IMG/VR virus record: IMGVR_UViG_3300019487_000019
Span: 1 to 64,000 of that record
Length of the DNA stretch: 64,000 nt
Origin: a virus
Reading direction: 5' to 3' (one strand)
The translations under genes were made by a program, and so were the position numbers. The notes beneath the pieces are model-generated. The model was not told the DNA's origin. It did no database searches and was given only the letters and a program-made list of their open reading frames with translations. Of the stretch, positions 1 through 6,611 are shown in pieces (positions within the stretch are counted from its first letter, which is position 1; every line of letters starts with the position of its first letter).

Positions 1-2
1 AG

Positions 3-233
3 AAGATCATCAAGCAGGTTCTCGACGTCGACAAGACGTACGACAACGCCGACCAAGCTCCGCTGGTTGCGCAAGCAGTCGGCGACGAAGCATGGAAGCT
101 CGGCTGCGAGATTCCCGACGTTCCGGAATTCCTGGCACGTTGCGAATTGCGTATCCAGGCATTCATCGCGAATCCAGGAACGCTTTCGTGTTCGCGAAGC
201 CAGACGTCAAGCCCACTGCTCCGACGGAGCTGA
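3..233 (+). CDS. Partial protein of unknown function, 3' end only
   Basis: An open frame enters from the left edge and ends at TGA 231-233, giving 76 visible residues (KIIKQVLDVDKTYDNADQAP at the left end). Codon use up to about position 185 fits the neighbours, but the last 15 codons (LSCSRSQTSS...) look out of frame. A -1 shift near 183-186 would join it to the next gene. Either the two genes overlap by 46 nt or one gene is split by a frameshift. No family is recognised. Confidence 0.5.
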   Translation, partial: KIIKQVLDVDKTYDNADQAPLVAQAVGDEAWKLGCEIPDVPEFLARCELRIQAFIANPGTLSCSRSQTSSPLLRRS

Positions 234-526
234 AGCAGGTCGCCGCGTCGGTCGATGTCCAGGTTGCCGTCAAGACCGATGGCTCGATCAAGAAGGGTGG
301 CAAGGAAACGCTCACGCAGGCCCTGTACAGGAAGCACTGCCTCGAGGCAACGACGTCGCTGACGCAGCAGGAATTCATCGCTCTCGTGATCAAAGAAGTC
401 GGGCTGAGCAAACCGTGTGCTACCACGTACACGTACAACTGCAAGACGAAGCTCGGTGAACCTGTCGGTGGTCTGCCGAAGTCGAACAAGGGTCGGAAGG
501 CTGCTCCGAAGACCGACGCGGAGTAA
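188..526 (+). CDS. Hypothetical protein, GTG start
   Basis: Reads FAKPDVKPTAPTELKQVAAS after a GTG at 188, which has AGGAA eight bases upstream (176-180); 112 residues to TAA 524-526. The frame stays open upstream to an ATG at 92, but codons there look like noise while the preceding gene's frame looks real. The C-terminus is basic (KSNKGRKAAPKTDAE). It resembles a small DNA-binding protein (KEVGLSKPCATTYTYNCKTK could be a helix-turn-helix), but that is only a guess. It may be the 3' part of the preceding gene if there is a frameshift. Confidence 0.55.
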   Translation: MFAKPDVKPTAPTELKQVAASVDVQVAVKTDGSIKKGGKETLTQALYRKHCLEATTSLTQQEFIALVIKEVGLSKPCATTYTYNCKTKLGEPVGGLPKSNKGRKAAPKTDAE

Positions 527-549
527 TTCCTAGTAAACATAGAGGCGCT

Positions 550-645
550 ATGTGGTGGCTAGTTCTCATCGTTGCAATCTGGCTGCTGTTGAGTGGGCGA
601 GGTGGGGCAGCTGTCCTGCTGTTCATCGCCTGGTTCTTCGGTTGA
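550..645 (+). CDS. Very small hydrophobic membrane protein
   Basis: 31 residues, starting MWWLVLIVAIWLLLSG and ending AWFFG: two short hydrophobic stretches around a Gly-Arg turn. An AGAGG ribosome site lies just upstream. It should insert in the inner membrane. The size and all-hydrophobic make-up resemble many phage orphan membrane peptides; its function is unknown. Its stop overlaps the -35 box of the next promoter. Confidence 0.55.
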   Translation: MWWLVLIVAIWLLLSGRGGAAVLLFIAWFFG

Positions 646-670
646 TCGGTTTCCCAAACCGAGGGAGAAT
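642..670 (+). promoter_or_regulatory. Sigma70-like promoter, start site at or near the next ATG
   Basis: TTGATC (642-647), a 17-bp spacer, then GAGAAT (665-670). Transcription should begin near 677, which is the ATG of the next gene, so the mRNA would be leaderless or nearly so. GAGAAT at -10 recurs in the promoters at 1705 and 2256. Confidence 0.45.
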
Positions 671-676
671 GTCTCC

Positions 677-1034
677 ATGACAAAACGAGCCCTTCTGCGC
701 GTGGTGAACGCGCACTTCGATCAACACTACCGGTGACATCGTCACCGAGTCCAGCCGCGAGCGCATCTCGAACTTCGGTGCCGTCGACTGGAAGGGTGGG
801 CCACAAGACGTGCTCGAACAGGTCAATGCTTGCCTTCGTGAGGCCAAAGCCGGCATGGAATTCCGTGGCTACGGCGACGACCAATACTATTTTCTCACCG
901 ATCGAGGTCAAGCACAAATGAATGCAAAGGAACTCCGCATGAGAAGGAAAGAAGTGGGCGAGACAGTCCTGGAGATGCAACGTCTCCTTAATCGCCTTCA
1001 CGCCGAAGTGTTCAATCCAGACTCGAAGCCGTGA
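677..1034 (+). pseudogene. Hypothetical gene broken by a +1 frameshift
   Basis: ATG 677 reads MTKRALLRVVNAHFDQHYR and stops at 736, but the +1 frame continues sensibly (INTTGDIVTESSRERISNFG ...) through a GTG at 810 to TGA 1032-1034. Joining the frames near 718-722 gives one protein of about 118 residues. It could be a true disruption, a programmed shift or a base-calling error; the first kilobase holds two such shifts. No family is recognised. The GTG at 810 could start a shorter product of 74 residues. Confidence 0.45.
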
Positions 1035-1127
1035 GGTGGACAAGGCGCGGATAAAGCTGCTCCGCCAGCTCGTTCAGATCATGTGAACAGGTGGCACCTT
1101 CAACGGTGAACACCTGAGAAGTCAACG

Positions 1128-1156
1128 TTGTACGATTTGGGTAAATGTGAGATAGT
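1128..1156 (+). promoter_or_regulatory. Sigma70-like promoter
   Basis: TTGTAC (1128-1133), 17 bp, GATAGT (1151-1156). The spacer begins with GATTTGG, shared (as ATTTGG or GTTTGG) with the promoters at 2800, 3819 and 5773. It would give a leader of about 22 nt for the gene at 1185. Confidence 0.5.
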
Positions 1157-1184
1157 GTTCCTGTCGTTCAACGAAGGAGCTGAA

Positions 1185-1697
1185 ATGCCCATCTGCAACA
1201 CGCAAGCCGAGTTCATCGACTTCCTCAAAGGTCTGAACGCAGCAGGCGACATCATGCTGACCGCGAAGACGCCGGTGATCATGCGCAAGAAAGGCAATCC
1301 GTACAAAGGTGCAGTCAAGGTACAAGCCGTCAAGGTGGCCATCAACGAAGACTACCAAGGCCAAGTGAATCACCGTCGTTTCATGGAAGACAAGGCCGTC
1401 GACTTCGTGGCGGAAGGTCTGAAGTGGGGTACGTGCGACGACAACATTATCGTCGAGCACAAGGGCAAGACGTACGTGAAGACGATCCTGCTCACACCTG
1501 ACCGTGAAGCATTGTACATGGTCGACAACCGCATCATCACGTACGATGACCTCAAGCCTTTCCTTCGTGTGCCCACCGCTTCCAAGAAGCAACGACTCGA
1601 TCAAGAAGTCAAGGTGCGGACGTTCACGGTCGACAACGTGGTCGCGGCGACCATCGGCGATCTGATCCTCTACTCCAATCCGAACGCCGAGCTGTAG
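1185..1697 (+). CDS. Conserved-looking phage hypothetical protein, 170 aa
   Basis: The start is ATG 1185 behind GAAGGAG. The frame is open back to 1128 but that part lies in the promoter. The sequence (MPICNTQAEFIDFLKGLNAA) is a globular mix with a central basic patch (MRKKGNPYKG) and shows no catalytic motif. Pairs of small phage proteins with a short N-terminal helix followed by 'M(R)KKxNPY' are common in phage early regions, but no function can be given. It stands alone between two promoters. Confidence 0.7.
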   Translation: MPICNTQAEFIDFLKGLNAAGDIMLTAKTPVIMRKKGNPYKGAVKVQAVKVAINEDYQGQVNHRRFMEDKAVDFVAEGLKWGTCDDNIIVEHKGKTYVKTILLTPDREALYMVDNRIITYDDLKPFLRVPTASKKQRLDQEVKVRTFTVDNVVAATIGDLILYSNPNAEL

Positions 1698-1704
1698 ACA
1701 ACAG

Positions 1705-1733
1705 TTGGCATTCTCCCAGATATCTGGGAGAAT
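1705..1733 (+). promoter_or_regulatory. Promoter built into a perfect 30-bp palindrome
   Basis: TTGGCA (1705-1710), 17 bp, GAGAAT (1728-1733). The interval 1707-1736 is a perfect palindrome centred on AGATATCT, so both core elements lie on one inverted repeat. A near-copy lies at 2256-2289. This suggests a bound regulator or a cruciform-forming operator. Confidence 0.5.
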
Positions 1734-1760
1734 GCCTCCATTGCAACCAAGGGCTTAGCC

Positions 1761-1901
1761 ATGACCAAGAAAGTGACGCTTTCCAAGCAAGAACTCGAAG
1801 TGGCACGGGCCGCGCTCGAGATGTTTCACGCTGCGACGCTTGACGCTCTGAAAGAGGATCTCACGGCGAAAGAACGCAAAAGAGATGAACGCACAAGTTG
1901 A
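1761..1901 (+). CDS. Small charged helical protein
   Basis: 46 residues from ATG 1761 (MTKKVTLSKQELEVARAALE), predicted to be one long charged helix ending in a Lys/Arg/Glu tail (TAKERKRDERTS). It overlaps the next gene by 17 nt, so translation is probably coupled. Its upstream region is the palindromic promoter at 1705-1733. No family is recognised. Confidence 0.5.
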   Translation: MTKKVTLSKQELEVARAALEMFHAATLDALKEDLTAKERKRDERTS

Positions 1902-2250
1902 CGCTTGTGAGACGTTGAACAAGCCCCACATGAACGAAGTTCTCGAGAAGTTCATCGACCAAGAAGACCTGCATCGCAACGAAGGCGCCAAAGGCGTCCA
2001 GAACCTGTGCCAGCTCGTCCGCGCGATGGGCTACAAGGACCCGATGTACTTCGGGCAGTTCACCCCGACGGCTTCGTTGGGCGACCTGATCTGCTTTCTC
2101 GAAGACAACCCCGGCGCCATCACCGCGATTCACGACTTCATCAGCACGGAGATGACCGACGAGTGGGAACAGTCGCTCCGTGATGAGCTGCACGTCGAGG
2201 TCGGCCTGGGCGAAGACGAAGAAGACGACTTTTTCGAGGTGCAGTACTAA
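1885..2250 (+). CDS. Conserved-looking phage hypothetical protein, acidic tail
   Basis: 121 residues. The core MGYKDPMYFGQFTPTASLGD followed by LICFLEDNPGAITAI resembles a family of phage early proteins known only as hypotheticals (from memory, not checked). The C-terminus is strongly acidic (GEDEEDDFFEVQY). It follows and overlaps the small helical gene. Confidence 0.7.
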   Translation: MNAQVDACETLNKPHMNEVLEKFIDQEDLHRNEGAKGVQNLCQLVRAMGYKDPMYFGQFTPTASLGDLICFLEDNPGAITAIHDFISTEMTDEWEQSLRDELHVEVGLGEDEEDDFFEVQY

Positions 2251-2255
2251 AAGGG

Positions 2256-2284
2256 TTGGCATTTTCCCAGATCTATGGGAGAAT
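2256..2284 (+). promoter_or_regulatory. Second palindromic promoter
   Basis: TTGGCA (2256-2261), 17 bp, GAGAAT (2279-2284), embedded in an imperfect palindrome 2256-2289 (TTGGCATT ... AATGCCAA). The -10 ends 9 bp before the ATG at 2294, so the leader would be only 2-3 nt. Almost the same sequence as at 1705-1736. Confidence 0.5.
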
Positions 2285-2293
2285 GCCAACATC

Positions 2294-2797
2294 ATGAAGG
2301 AGATCTTTCGCAACGAGCAGGTTCTCGACGCGGTCCAGTTCCGGATGGAGCGAATCGCGTTGATCGAGGAGCGGCAGTGGGGCCGTCCGAGTTTTCCCTC
2401 ACCGGGCTGGTCGGGCGGTGAGCTGACGCCACAAGAGCTCGACGAGGTCGCTCGGCTCAACCAACAGATCGTGTATCTGGCGGGTGTGCTGTCGAACGAC
2501 GACGGCAAGGGTCCTCATCCACGGATTGTGTGCGCATGGCACATCAAGGTGCTCATTCACCTGCTTCAGGCCAATAAAGTCGGTGCAATCAAGGAAGTCC
2601 GTATGCAAGTTAACCTAGGCCTCAAAGAGGCGAAAGATGTCATCGACGTCTTTGTCAATCGCTTGCTCGATGCCGGCGCAACGCTGTCGGATGGCAAACG
2701 GACACTCGAGCGCTACCTTCCAGAGCCGGAGTTCTACGTCAACGCTTCAGTTGAGGAGGACACCTTAGCCGCATTGATGCTCGCTGCTGGGCTGTAG
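2294..2797 (+). CDS. Protein with ribosomal L7/L12 C-terminal-like motif
   Basis: 167 residues from ATG 2294. Residues about 95-125 read KVGAIKEVRMQVNLGLKEAK, close to the bL12 C-terminal domain signature (K-xx-IK-x-VR-xx-x-x-LGLKEAKD) that contacts translation factors. The rest (helical N-terminus about 1-60, C-terminal tail) is not recognised, and the bL12 dimerisation domain is absent. Phage bL12-like proteins are known; whether this one touches the ribosome is inference. It may simply use the same fold. Confidence 0.6.
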   Translation: MKEIFRNEQVLDAVQFRMERIALIEERQWGRPSFPSPGWSGGELTPQELDEVARLNQQIVYLAGVLSNDDGKGPHPRIVCAWHIKVLIHLLQANKVGAIKEVRMQVNLGLKEAKDVIDVFVNRLLDAGATLSDGKRTLERYLPEPEFYVNASVEEDTLAALMLAAGL

Positions 2798-2799
2798 TG

Positions 2800-2828
2800 T
2801 TGTCGATTTGGGGAATTCCGCGTATTAT
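2800..2828 (+). promoter_or_regulatory. Sigma70-like promoter, leaderless arrangement
   Basis: TTGTCG (2800-2805), 17 bp starting ATTTGG, TATTAT (2823-2828). The next ATG is 2835, six bases after the -10, which is where transcription should start. The sequence TATTATACCCTCAT is repeated exactly at 5796-5809. Confidence 0.55.
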
Positions 2829-2834
2829 ACCCTC

Positions 2835-3080
2835 ATGTTAAAGACAGCCAAACAGATCGGCGAGCTCGCCAAGCAGATGGGCCTGCCGGTCATCTCGACC
2901 GCCGAACCCAACGACCAGACCGATGGTGAGGTACTCATTACCGACAAGGTGCACCTCCAAGTCGGGTTCGACTACCTGATCTGCGTCGTAAGTGATCGCC
3001 GAGGAAGCCAGCGCTACGGCACCACACGACCGATGCAGCAAGCTATCAACGTTATCGCCGAAGCAAAGAGCGCCCTGTGA
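2835..3080 (+). CDS. Hypothetical protein, 81 aa
   Basis: The start ATG 2835 sits at the predicted transcription start, and no ribosome site precedes it. The protein (MLKTAKQIGELAKQMGLPVI) has a helical N-terminus then alternating strands. It ends in a GTGA overlap with the next gene, so the three genes to 3822 form one small operon. No family is recognised. Confidence 0.65.
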   Translation: MLKTAKQIGELAKQMGLPVISTAEPNDQTDGEVLITDKVHLQVGFDYLICVVSDRRGSQRYGTTRPMQQAINVIAEAKSAL

Positions 3081-3517
3081 ACGAAGCAGCTGCCGTATTG
3101 TTCGCCGCTGCAATTCAGTTCGGTGGCTACACCGACCACTGCAAGCAGAACGAATGCAAGCCCCCCGCTAGAATACTAGTAGACGCTCATGTGGCACAGC
3201 AAGTGGCGCCGGGCAAGAATGGTTGGTACAACCAGGGCAATGCTTATGTCCGTGAGCGGAGCCCTCAAGGGATGGAGTTCACAACGTTCCACGAGTACAT
3301 CCATCATCTCCAGTCGCTCTCGAACCGGTACCAACAATACCGCGGTGTCTGCAACAAGTGGTTGGCCGAGAAAGAAGCCTACGAAGCCACGAACGCGTAT
3401 GCTCAGACTAAGGGCTACCAGGTTCGCTACGAGCACGCACTGGCGCCCTATGAGCAGAAGTGCAAAGCGGCCGTCGCAGCTGGGCTAGTTAAAGATCCCG
3501 CGACGTACACGAAATGA
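3077..3517 (+). CDS. HEXXH-motif protein, possible zinc metallopeptidase
   Basis: 146 residues, GTG start overlapping the previous stop. Residues 72-76 are HEYIH in a helix (FTTFHEYIHHLQ), the classic zinc-binding signature. A candidate third ligand is the Glu in WLAEKEAYEATNAYA (about 95-104), typical of gluzincins. The N-terminus is mildly hydrophobic with no clear signal peptide. Small phage metallopeptidases can be anti-repressor or wall-linked; the substrate here cannot be told. Confidence 0.55.
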   Translation: MNEAAAVLFAAAIQFGGYTDHCKQNECKPPARILVDAHVAQQVAPGKNGWYNQGNAYVRERSPQGMEFTTFHEYIHHLQSLSNRYQQYRGVCNKWLAEKEAYEATNAYAQTKGYQVRYEHALAPYEQKCKAAVAAGLVKDPATYTK

Positions 3518-3822
3518 AAGCAAGGTTCGGTGTCCTGCACTATGACGATGACCTGATGGTCATTGAGGACCTTCAGGCAGGCTACCGTGAGTCGCTGGAC
3601 GACCAAACTCGACGGCTCCTCAACCCGTCGCTCATCACTAATGATGCGGCCGCCGTGGTGAACCACATCGTGCTTCACCATCACCTAGGCAAGCGTCGGC
3701 TGTTCTACGTGGACACAGAAGGCGACATCGATGAGCTTGAGGTCAAAGACGGCAAGTTTCATCGCTTCGGCGTGTTCAGGATGCGCAGCCTCGAGGAAGT
3801 GATTGCCGAAGTCAAGGGTTGA
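3514..3822 (+). CDS. Hypothetical protein, 102 aa
   Basis: ATG 3514 overlaps the previous stop (ATGA). The sequence MKARFGVLHYDDDLMVIEDL has no recognised domain; the C-terminal half (KRRLFYVDTEGDIDELEVKD) looks like a small beta fold. Last gene of the 2835-3822 operon; its stop overlaps the next promoter's -35 box. Confidence 0.65.
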   Translation: MKARFGVLHYDDDLMVIEDLQAGYRESLDDQTRRLLNPSLITNDAAAVVNHIVLHHHLGKRRLFYVDTEGDIDELEVKDGKFHRFGVFRMRSLEEVIAEVKG

Positions 3823-3847
3823 CTCGTTTGGCAATATGACGTATGAT
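3819..3847 (+). promoter_or_regulatory. Strong sigma70-like promoter
   Basis: TTGACT (3819-3824), 17 bp (CGTTTGG...), TATGAT (3842-3847). It gives a leader of about 17 nt carrying GGAG before ATG 3871, unlike its leaderless neighbours. It should drive 3871-5514, a run of overlapping small genes. Confidence 0.6.
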
Positions 3848-3870
3848 GCTTCCATCATAGAGTGGAGAGC

Positions 3871-4242
3871 ATGAAAATGGCAATGCTGACTCGTGAAGAC
3901 CTGCAACTGCTGATCGACGGTTCGTTCGGTCCTGCAGGCGAAGTCACGAACAAGACACGCTTGGTTATCGGCCGGGCCCTCGTCGTTCTGTTCAAGAACC
4001 AGACCGCCACCGAGAAGCAAGTGAACACCACGCAGGAGCATAACAACATCGGCTTCACCGGGGCAGATGCCTGGGGTGGAAGCCTGACCGCGAAGTACTT
4101 CATCAAGCACGGGACCTTGCTTGACTGGCAGGTGCTCCGGTGGACGAAGAACTGCAAGAACGGCCAGTCTCGGCTTACCAAGTACTGGAAGCAACTCAAC
4201 GAAGCTGCCAAAGCGAAAGCACGGGCAGAACTCGAGGTGTGA
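3871..4242 (+). CDS. Conserved-looking phage protein with N-x-x-GFTGADA motif
   Basis: 123 residues from ATG 3871 (GGAGAG five bases upstream). GRALVVLFKNQTATEKQVN, then HNNIGFTGADA, then WTKNCKNGQSRLTKYWKQLN match the pattern of a phage family in which a short GFTG-x-DA core precedes a basic C-terminal helix. The family has no assigned function that I know of; a nucleic-acid-binding role is only a guess. Confidence 0.7.
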   Translation: MKMAMLTREDLQLLIDGSFGPAGEVTNKTRLVIGRALVVLFKNQTATEKQVNTTQEHNNIGFTGADAWGGSLTAKYFIKHGTLLDWQVLRWTKNCKNGQSRLTKYWKQLNEAAKAKARAELEV

Positions 4243-4245
4243 ACC

Positions 4246-4560
4246 ATGGGTATCGTCTACACGAAGCTGCCCAAGGGCGCGTACAAGCAACCGAAGCGGG
4301 ACACCTCGTTCCGCCCGTACAAGCCCGACGTCAACCCCCTCCTCGCCGCTCACCAGGCTCAGATGGCTACGATGCCTAGCAAAGACAATGGTGGCGTCGC
4401 GTTGGTCGCCCAGCCGAAGTCGTACGAAGACCCGGAGCTCGCCAAGCGCGAACTCGAAGCACGCACCCGAGTTCATACTGTTGCTCCCATCTGCAATAAG
4501 GGAGGCTATCAGCTGATCACCGCTGAAGAAGACCTGAAGACAGTGGGGCGCAAGGTATGA
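4246..4560 (+). CDS. Hypothetical protein, Pro/Lys-rich N-terminus
   Basis: 104 residues starting MGIVYTKLPKGAYKQPKRDT. Low-complexity, basic and proline-rich at the N-terminus, helical in the middle (YEDPELAKRELEARTRVH). It begins 3 nt after the preceding stop and ends in an ATGA overlap with a small membrane protein. No family is recognised. Confidence 0.65.
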   Translation: MGIVYTKLPKGAYKQPKRDTSFRPYKPDVNPLLAAHQAQMATMPSKDNGGVALVAQPKSYEDPELAKRELEARTRVHTVAPICNKGGYQLITAEEDLKTVGRKV

Positions 4561-4646
4561 AGGCATGGGTTTGGGTCTACGCGCTGGCGCTCGCGATCGC
4601 AATCGTGTTGATCCGAGTGCTTGAAAGCGGTATGGTCTTACCTTAG
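4557..4646 (+). CDS. Single-pass membrane peptide
   Basis: 29 residues, MKAWVWVYALALAIAIVLIR then VLESGMVLP: one transmembrane helix with a short tail. The ATG overlaps the preceding stop (ATGA). Its function is unknown; it is one of at least seven tiny membrane proteins in the + strand half. Confidence 0.55.
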   Translation: MKAWVWVYALALAIAIVLIRVLESGMVLP

Positions 4647-4683
4647 CCGAACGCAGTACAACCCAGCAGAGGAGTATTATCCG

Positions 4684-4857
4684 ATGAAGCTGAATGGTCT
4701 CAGAAAGCAACTCCGCCAGAAGGAAGCTGCCGAGCGCAACGCACGGTGGGCCGCCCTCACTCCGCAACAGCAGCTCGCCCATCTCGACACGTACGGACTG
4801 ATAGCCGCTCGCCAACGTGCGAAGATCCAGGCGCGGATCGCGAAGGAAGCCAAATGA
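4684..4857 (+). CDS. Small basic helical protein
   Basis: 57 residues from ATG 4684, which has GAGGAG about ten bases upstream. ALTPQQQLAHLDTYGLIAAR followed by QRAKIQARI resembles the short Q-rich 'QLxxLDxRxGxxxGAxKQRxKI' proteins common in phage early regions. Overlaps the next gene (ATGA). Confidence 0.6.
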   Translation: MKLNGLRKQLRQKEAAERNARWAALTPQQQLAHLDTYGLIAARQRAKIQARIAKEAK

Positions 4858-5030
4858 GCAAGATGACAATGCAGATCGTCGATCTGGCTCTCGCGTTCGG
4901 TGGCCTGTTTGTCCTGGTCGAAGCGGGCTGCAACGCCTACGTGGCCGCTGGTGTCATCGTCGTCATTTCGCTGTGGAACTACTACTACGGCGGTGAACGC
5001 GTCGTTCAGATCCTTCACGGTAGGCCGTAG
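4854..5030 (+). CDS. Small membrane protein, two helices
   Basis: 58 residues. Hydrophobic stretches at about 8-22 and 28-43 around a Cys-Asn turn (EAGCNAY), then a YYYGGERVVQ tail. The start ATG overlaps the preceding stop. Likely an inner-membrane protein; role unknown. Confidence 0.6.
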   Translation: MSKMTMQIVDLALAFGGLFVLVEAGCNAYVAAGVIVVISLWNYYYGGERVVQILHGRP

Positions 5031-5035
5031 GGTTC

Positions 5036-5317
5036 ATGGCAATCATTTCCAAACACCAACTCAAGCGTGAGCACCGCGACCTGGTCGCAGCTGCCGCCGC
5101 ACACAACTTCGACGCCGCAGCCCAGAAGGTGTGGGCTGCGACCGACCTCGACACGAAGAAGCGCTTGGTGAACGAGCTGATGCTCGAGCACTTCAAGTAC
5201 AAGGACAAGGTCGATGCGTTCAAGCTGAAGCTCCAAGGGCTGCAGAAGCTTCAGCAGGTCGACAAGATGGCTGCGGACATCGTGCTGTACCAAAGCGGCA
5301 ACATGGTGCTCCGATGA
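5036..5317 (+). CDS. Hypothetical helical protein, 93 aa
   Basis: Starts MAIISKHQLKREHRDLVAAA; almost all helix, with a likely coiled coil at about 45-80 (YKDKVDAFKLKLQGLQKLQ). Overlaps the next gene by ATGA. No family is recognised. Confidence 0.65.
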   Translation: MAIISKHQLKREHRDLVAAAAAHNFDAAAQKVWAATDLDTKKRLVNELMLEHFKYKDKVDAFKLKLQGLQKLQQVDKMAADIVLYQSGNMVLR

Positions 5318-5514
5318 GCGAACTCGAACACGAACAAGAGCGCGAAGACGGTATCCAGGCGATCATCGCCCTACAAGCAGTCGTTGGCATCGAGGAGACG
5401 TACTCCGTGGCTGCCAGCAACTGGGACAGATTTACCCCGGAGGAGAAACGCAGCACGATGGCTTGGGCGAAGTTCTTGCACTCCAAGGAGCAAGGTGCCA
5501 ACGTTCTAGGTTGA
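5314..5514 (+). CDS. Hypothetical protein, 66 aa
   Basis: ATG 5314 overlaps the preceding stop. Acidic N-terminus (MSELEHEQEREDGIQAIIAL) and a helix with an aromatic core (NWDRFTPEEKRSTMAWAKFL). Last gene of the transcript from the 3819 promoter. Unknown function. Confidence 0.6.
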   Translation: MSELEHEQEREDGIQAIIALQAVVGIEETYSVAASNWDRFTPEEKRSTMAWAKFLHSKEQGANVLG

Positions 5515-5539
5515 CCCTATTGCCAAACCAGTATAATAT
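5511..5539 (+). promoter_or_regulatory. Sigma70-like promoter, leaderless arrangement
   Basis: TTGACC (5511-5516). The -10 is either TATAAT (5532-5537, 15-bp spacer) or TAATAT (5534-5539, 17-bp spacer). The next ATG is 5546, so the transcript would begin at or one base before it. Confidence 0.5.
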
Positions 5540-5545
5540 GGCAAT

Positions 5546-5776
5546 ATGGACCAAATCGCGAAGCCAACTCTCGACGATGCAGTCGCCTACCTGAGACGCG
5601 TCGCTCCTCAGTTCACCTGGTTCCACAAAGACCACATGATCTGGGATCAGGAAGGCGACAACCATCCGGCGGTCTTTGCTCACGAAGAAGACCTGCACTG
5701 GTGCAAGCGAGACAAGAAGGGCCTTCCGGTCGTCGGAGCTCGCGGCACACCACTCTGGATCTTTCCAGGGCGTTGA
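5546..5776 (+). CDS. Hypothetical protein, 76 aa
   Basis: MDQIAKPTLDDAVAYLRRVA, then a Trp/His-rich core (FTWFHKDHMIWDQEGDNHPA). No ribosome site precedes the ATG, in line with the promoter placement. Single-gene transcript between two promoters. No family is recognised. Confidence 0.6.
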   Translation: MDQIAKPTLDDAVAYLRRVAPQFTWFHKDHMIWDQEGDNHPAVFAHEEDLHWCKRDKKGLPVVGARGTPLWIFPGR

Positions 5777-5801
5777 CCATTTGGCTAAATGAGGGTATTA
5801 T
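5773..5801 (+). promoter_or_regulatory. Sigma70-like promoter with operator-like palindrome over the -10
   Basis: TTGACC (5773-5778), 17 bp starting ATTTGG, TATTAT (5796-5801). The -10 is the centre of a perfect palindrome 5791-5807 (GAGGGTAT / ATACCCTC arms), a likely operator. Half of it recurs at 2823-2836. Confidence 0.55.
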
Positions 5802-5828
5802 ACCCTCATCGTGATTGATGGAGCTGAC

Positions 5829-6107
5829 ATGAGCTACGTGATCTACAACAAAGCGACGACGGTCCTCCTGACCAAGAACCACTACGAAACCGAGCGCGCT
5901 GCGAAGGCTGGCCTGACTCGCGAGGCGAAGAAGCAGGCGATCCTGACCAGCGACTACGACATCGCCGACTCGAAGACGTTCTACGACACGATCGAGCTGA
6001 AGGAGACCCGTCACGGGATCGCCGGCTCGACGGGCAAGGAATTCGAAGTCGGAGTGAACACTCCCTGGACGAGCGGTCCGTGGAGCGAAACATACTGGAG
6101 CAGCTGA
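5829..6107 (+). CDS. Conserved-looking phage hypothetical protein
   Basis: 92 residues from ATG 5829 (TGGAG upstream); a GTG at 5811 is a weaker start. MSYVIYNKATTVLLTKNHYE and the following ERAAKAGLTREAKK match a pattern I associate with short phage proteins that begin 'SYVIYNKxTT' and carry an 'AAKAxLTR' helix; they have no known function. First gene of a run of four to 7053. Confidence 0.7.
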   Translation: MSYVIYNKATTVLLTKNHYETERAAKAGLTREAKKQAILTSDYDIADSKTFYDTIELKETRHGIAGSTGKEFEVGVNTPWTSGPWSETYWSS

Positions 6108-6108
6108 G

Positions 6109-6351
6109 ATGGGAGCGAAACGCATACTGTACTTCGTGTCGTACTTCGGGATCGACCCGGTCGAAGTCCTCGACGAGAAGTCCCCGGAGGTGCTGATCCG
6201 ATTCGAAGACGGCCAGGAGGTGTGGGAGCTCACGAGCTGCCTGTTCACCGACAAGGCTGCCGCCGAAGCGGACCACAAGGAGCAGGTGCGCCGCGTGGGG
6301 AAGATGGGCGCGTCGTCGACGTGCAACTCAATGGTGAAGGCTCCGGAATGA
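6109..6351 (+). CDS. Hypothetical protein, 80 aa
   Basis: Starts MGAKRILYFVSYFGIDPVEV one base after the preceding stop; a small beta-rich protein with a Lys-rich C-terminus. Ends in an ATGA overlap. Third-position GC is very high, like the next two genes. Unknown. Confidence 0.65.
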   Translation: MGAKRILYFVSYFGIDPVEVLDEKSPEVLIRFEDGQEVWELTSCLFTDKAAAEADHKEQVRRVGKMGASSTCNSMVKAPE

Positions 6352-6611
6352 AGGGCGTCGCCATCCAGCACATCATGATGACGGAGTTCCCGGGCATCAA
6401 GAGCTCGTTCTGCACCGCCACGATGGAAGATGGGTCATCTCTCACCGTGCACGAGAACGATGTCGACGCGGTGATGAAGGGCGAGTACGAGCCCTCAAAG
6501 CCGAAGAAGGTGAAGGCGGCGAAGGGCAAGAAGAAGGCACGGAAGGAAAGCAAAGATGAAGCTGATAGTCCTCAACGCGAAGATGTCGAGCCAGGTGGCT
6601 CCACAGACTGA
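6348..6611 (+). CDS. Hypothetical protein with Lys-rich C-terminus
   Basis: 87 residues: MKGVAIQHIMMTEFPGIKSS, a short beta domain, then a Lys/Ala-rich stretch (KPKKVKAAKGKKKARKESK) and an acidic tail. The basic stretch suggests nucleic-acid contact. Overlaps the next gene by 56 nt in another frame, an unusually long overlap here. Confidence 0.6.
   Translation: MKGVAIQHIMMTEFPGIKSSFCTATMEDGSSLTVHENDVDAVMKGEYEPSKPKKVKAAKGKKKARKESKDEADSPQREDVEPGGSTD

Noticed and set aside
3685-4869. Long open frame on the - strand (394 codons)
   Set aside because: It lies antisense to four well-placed + strand genes with promoters and overlaps; codon bias of the GC-rich block leaves the antisense frame open by chance.
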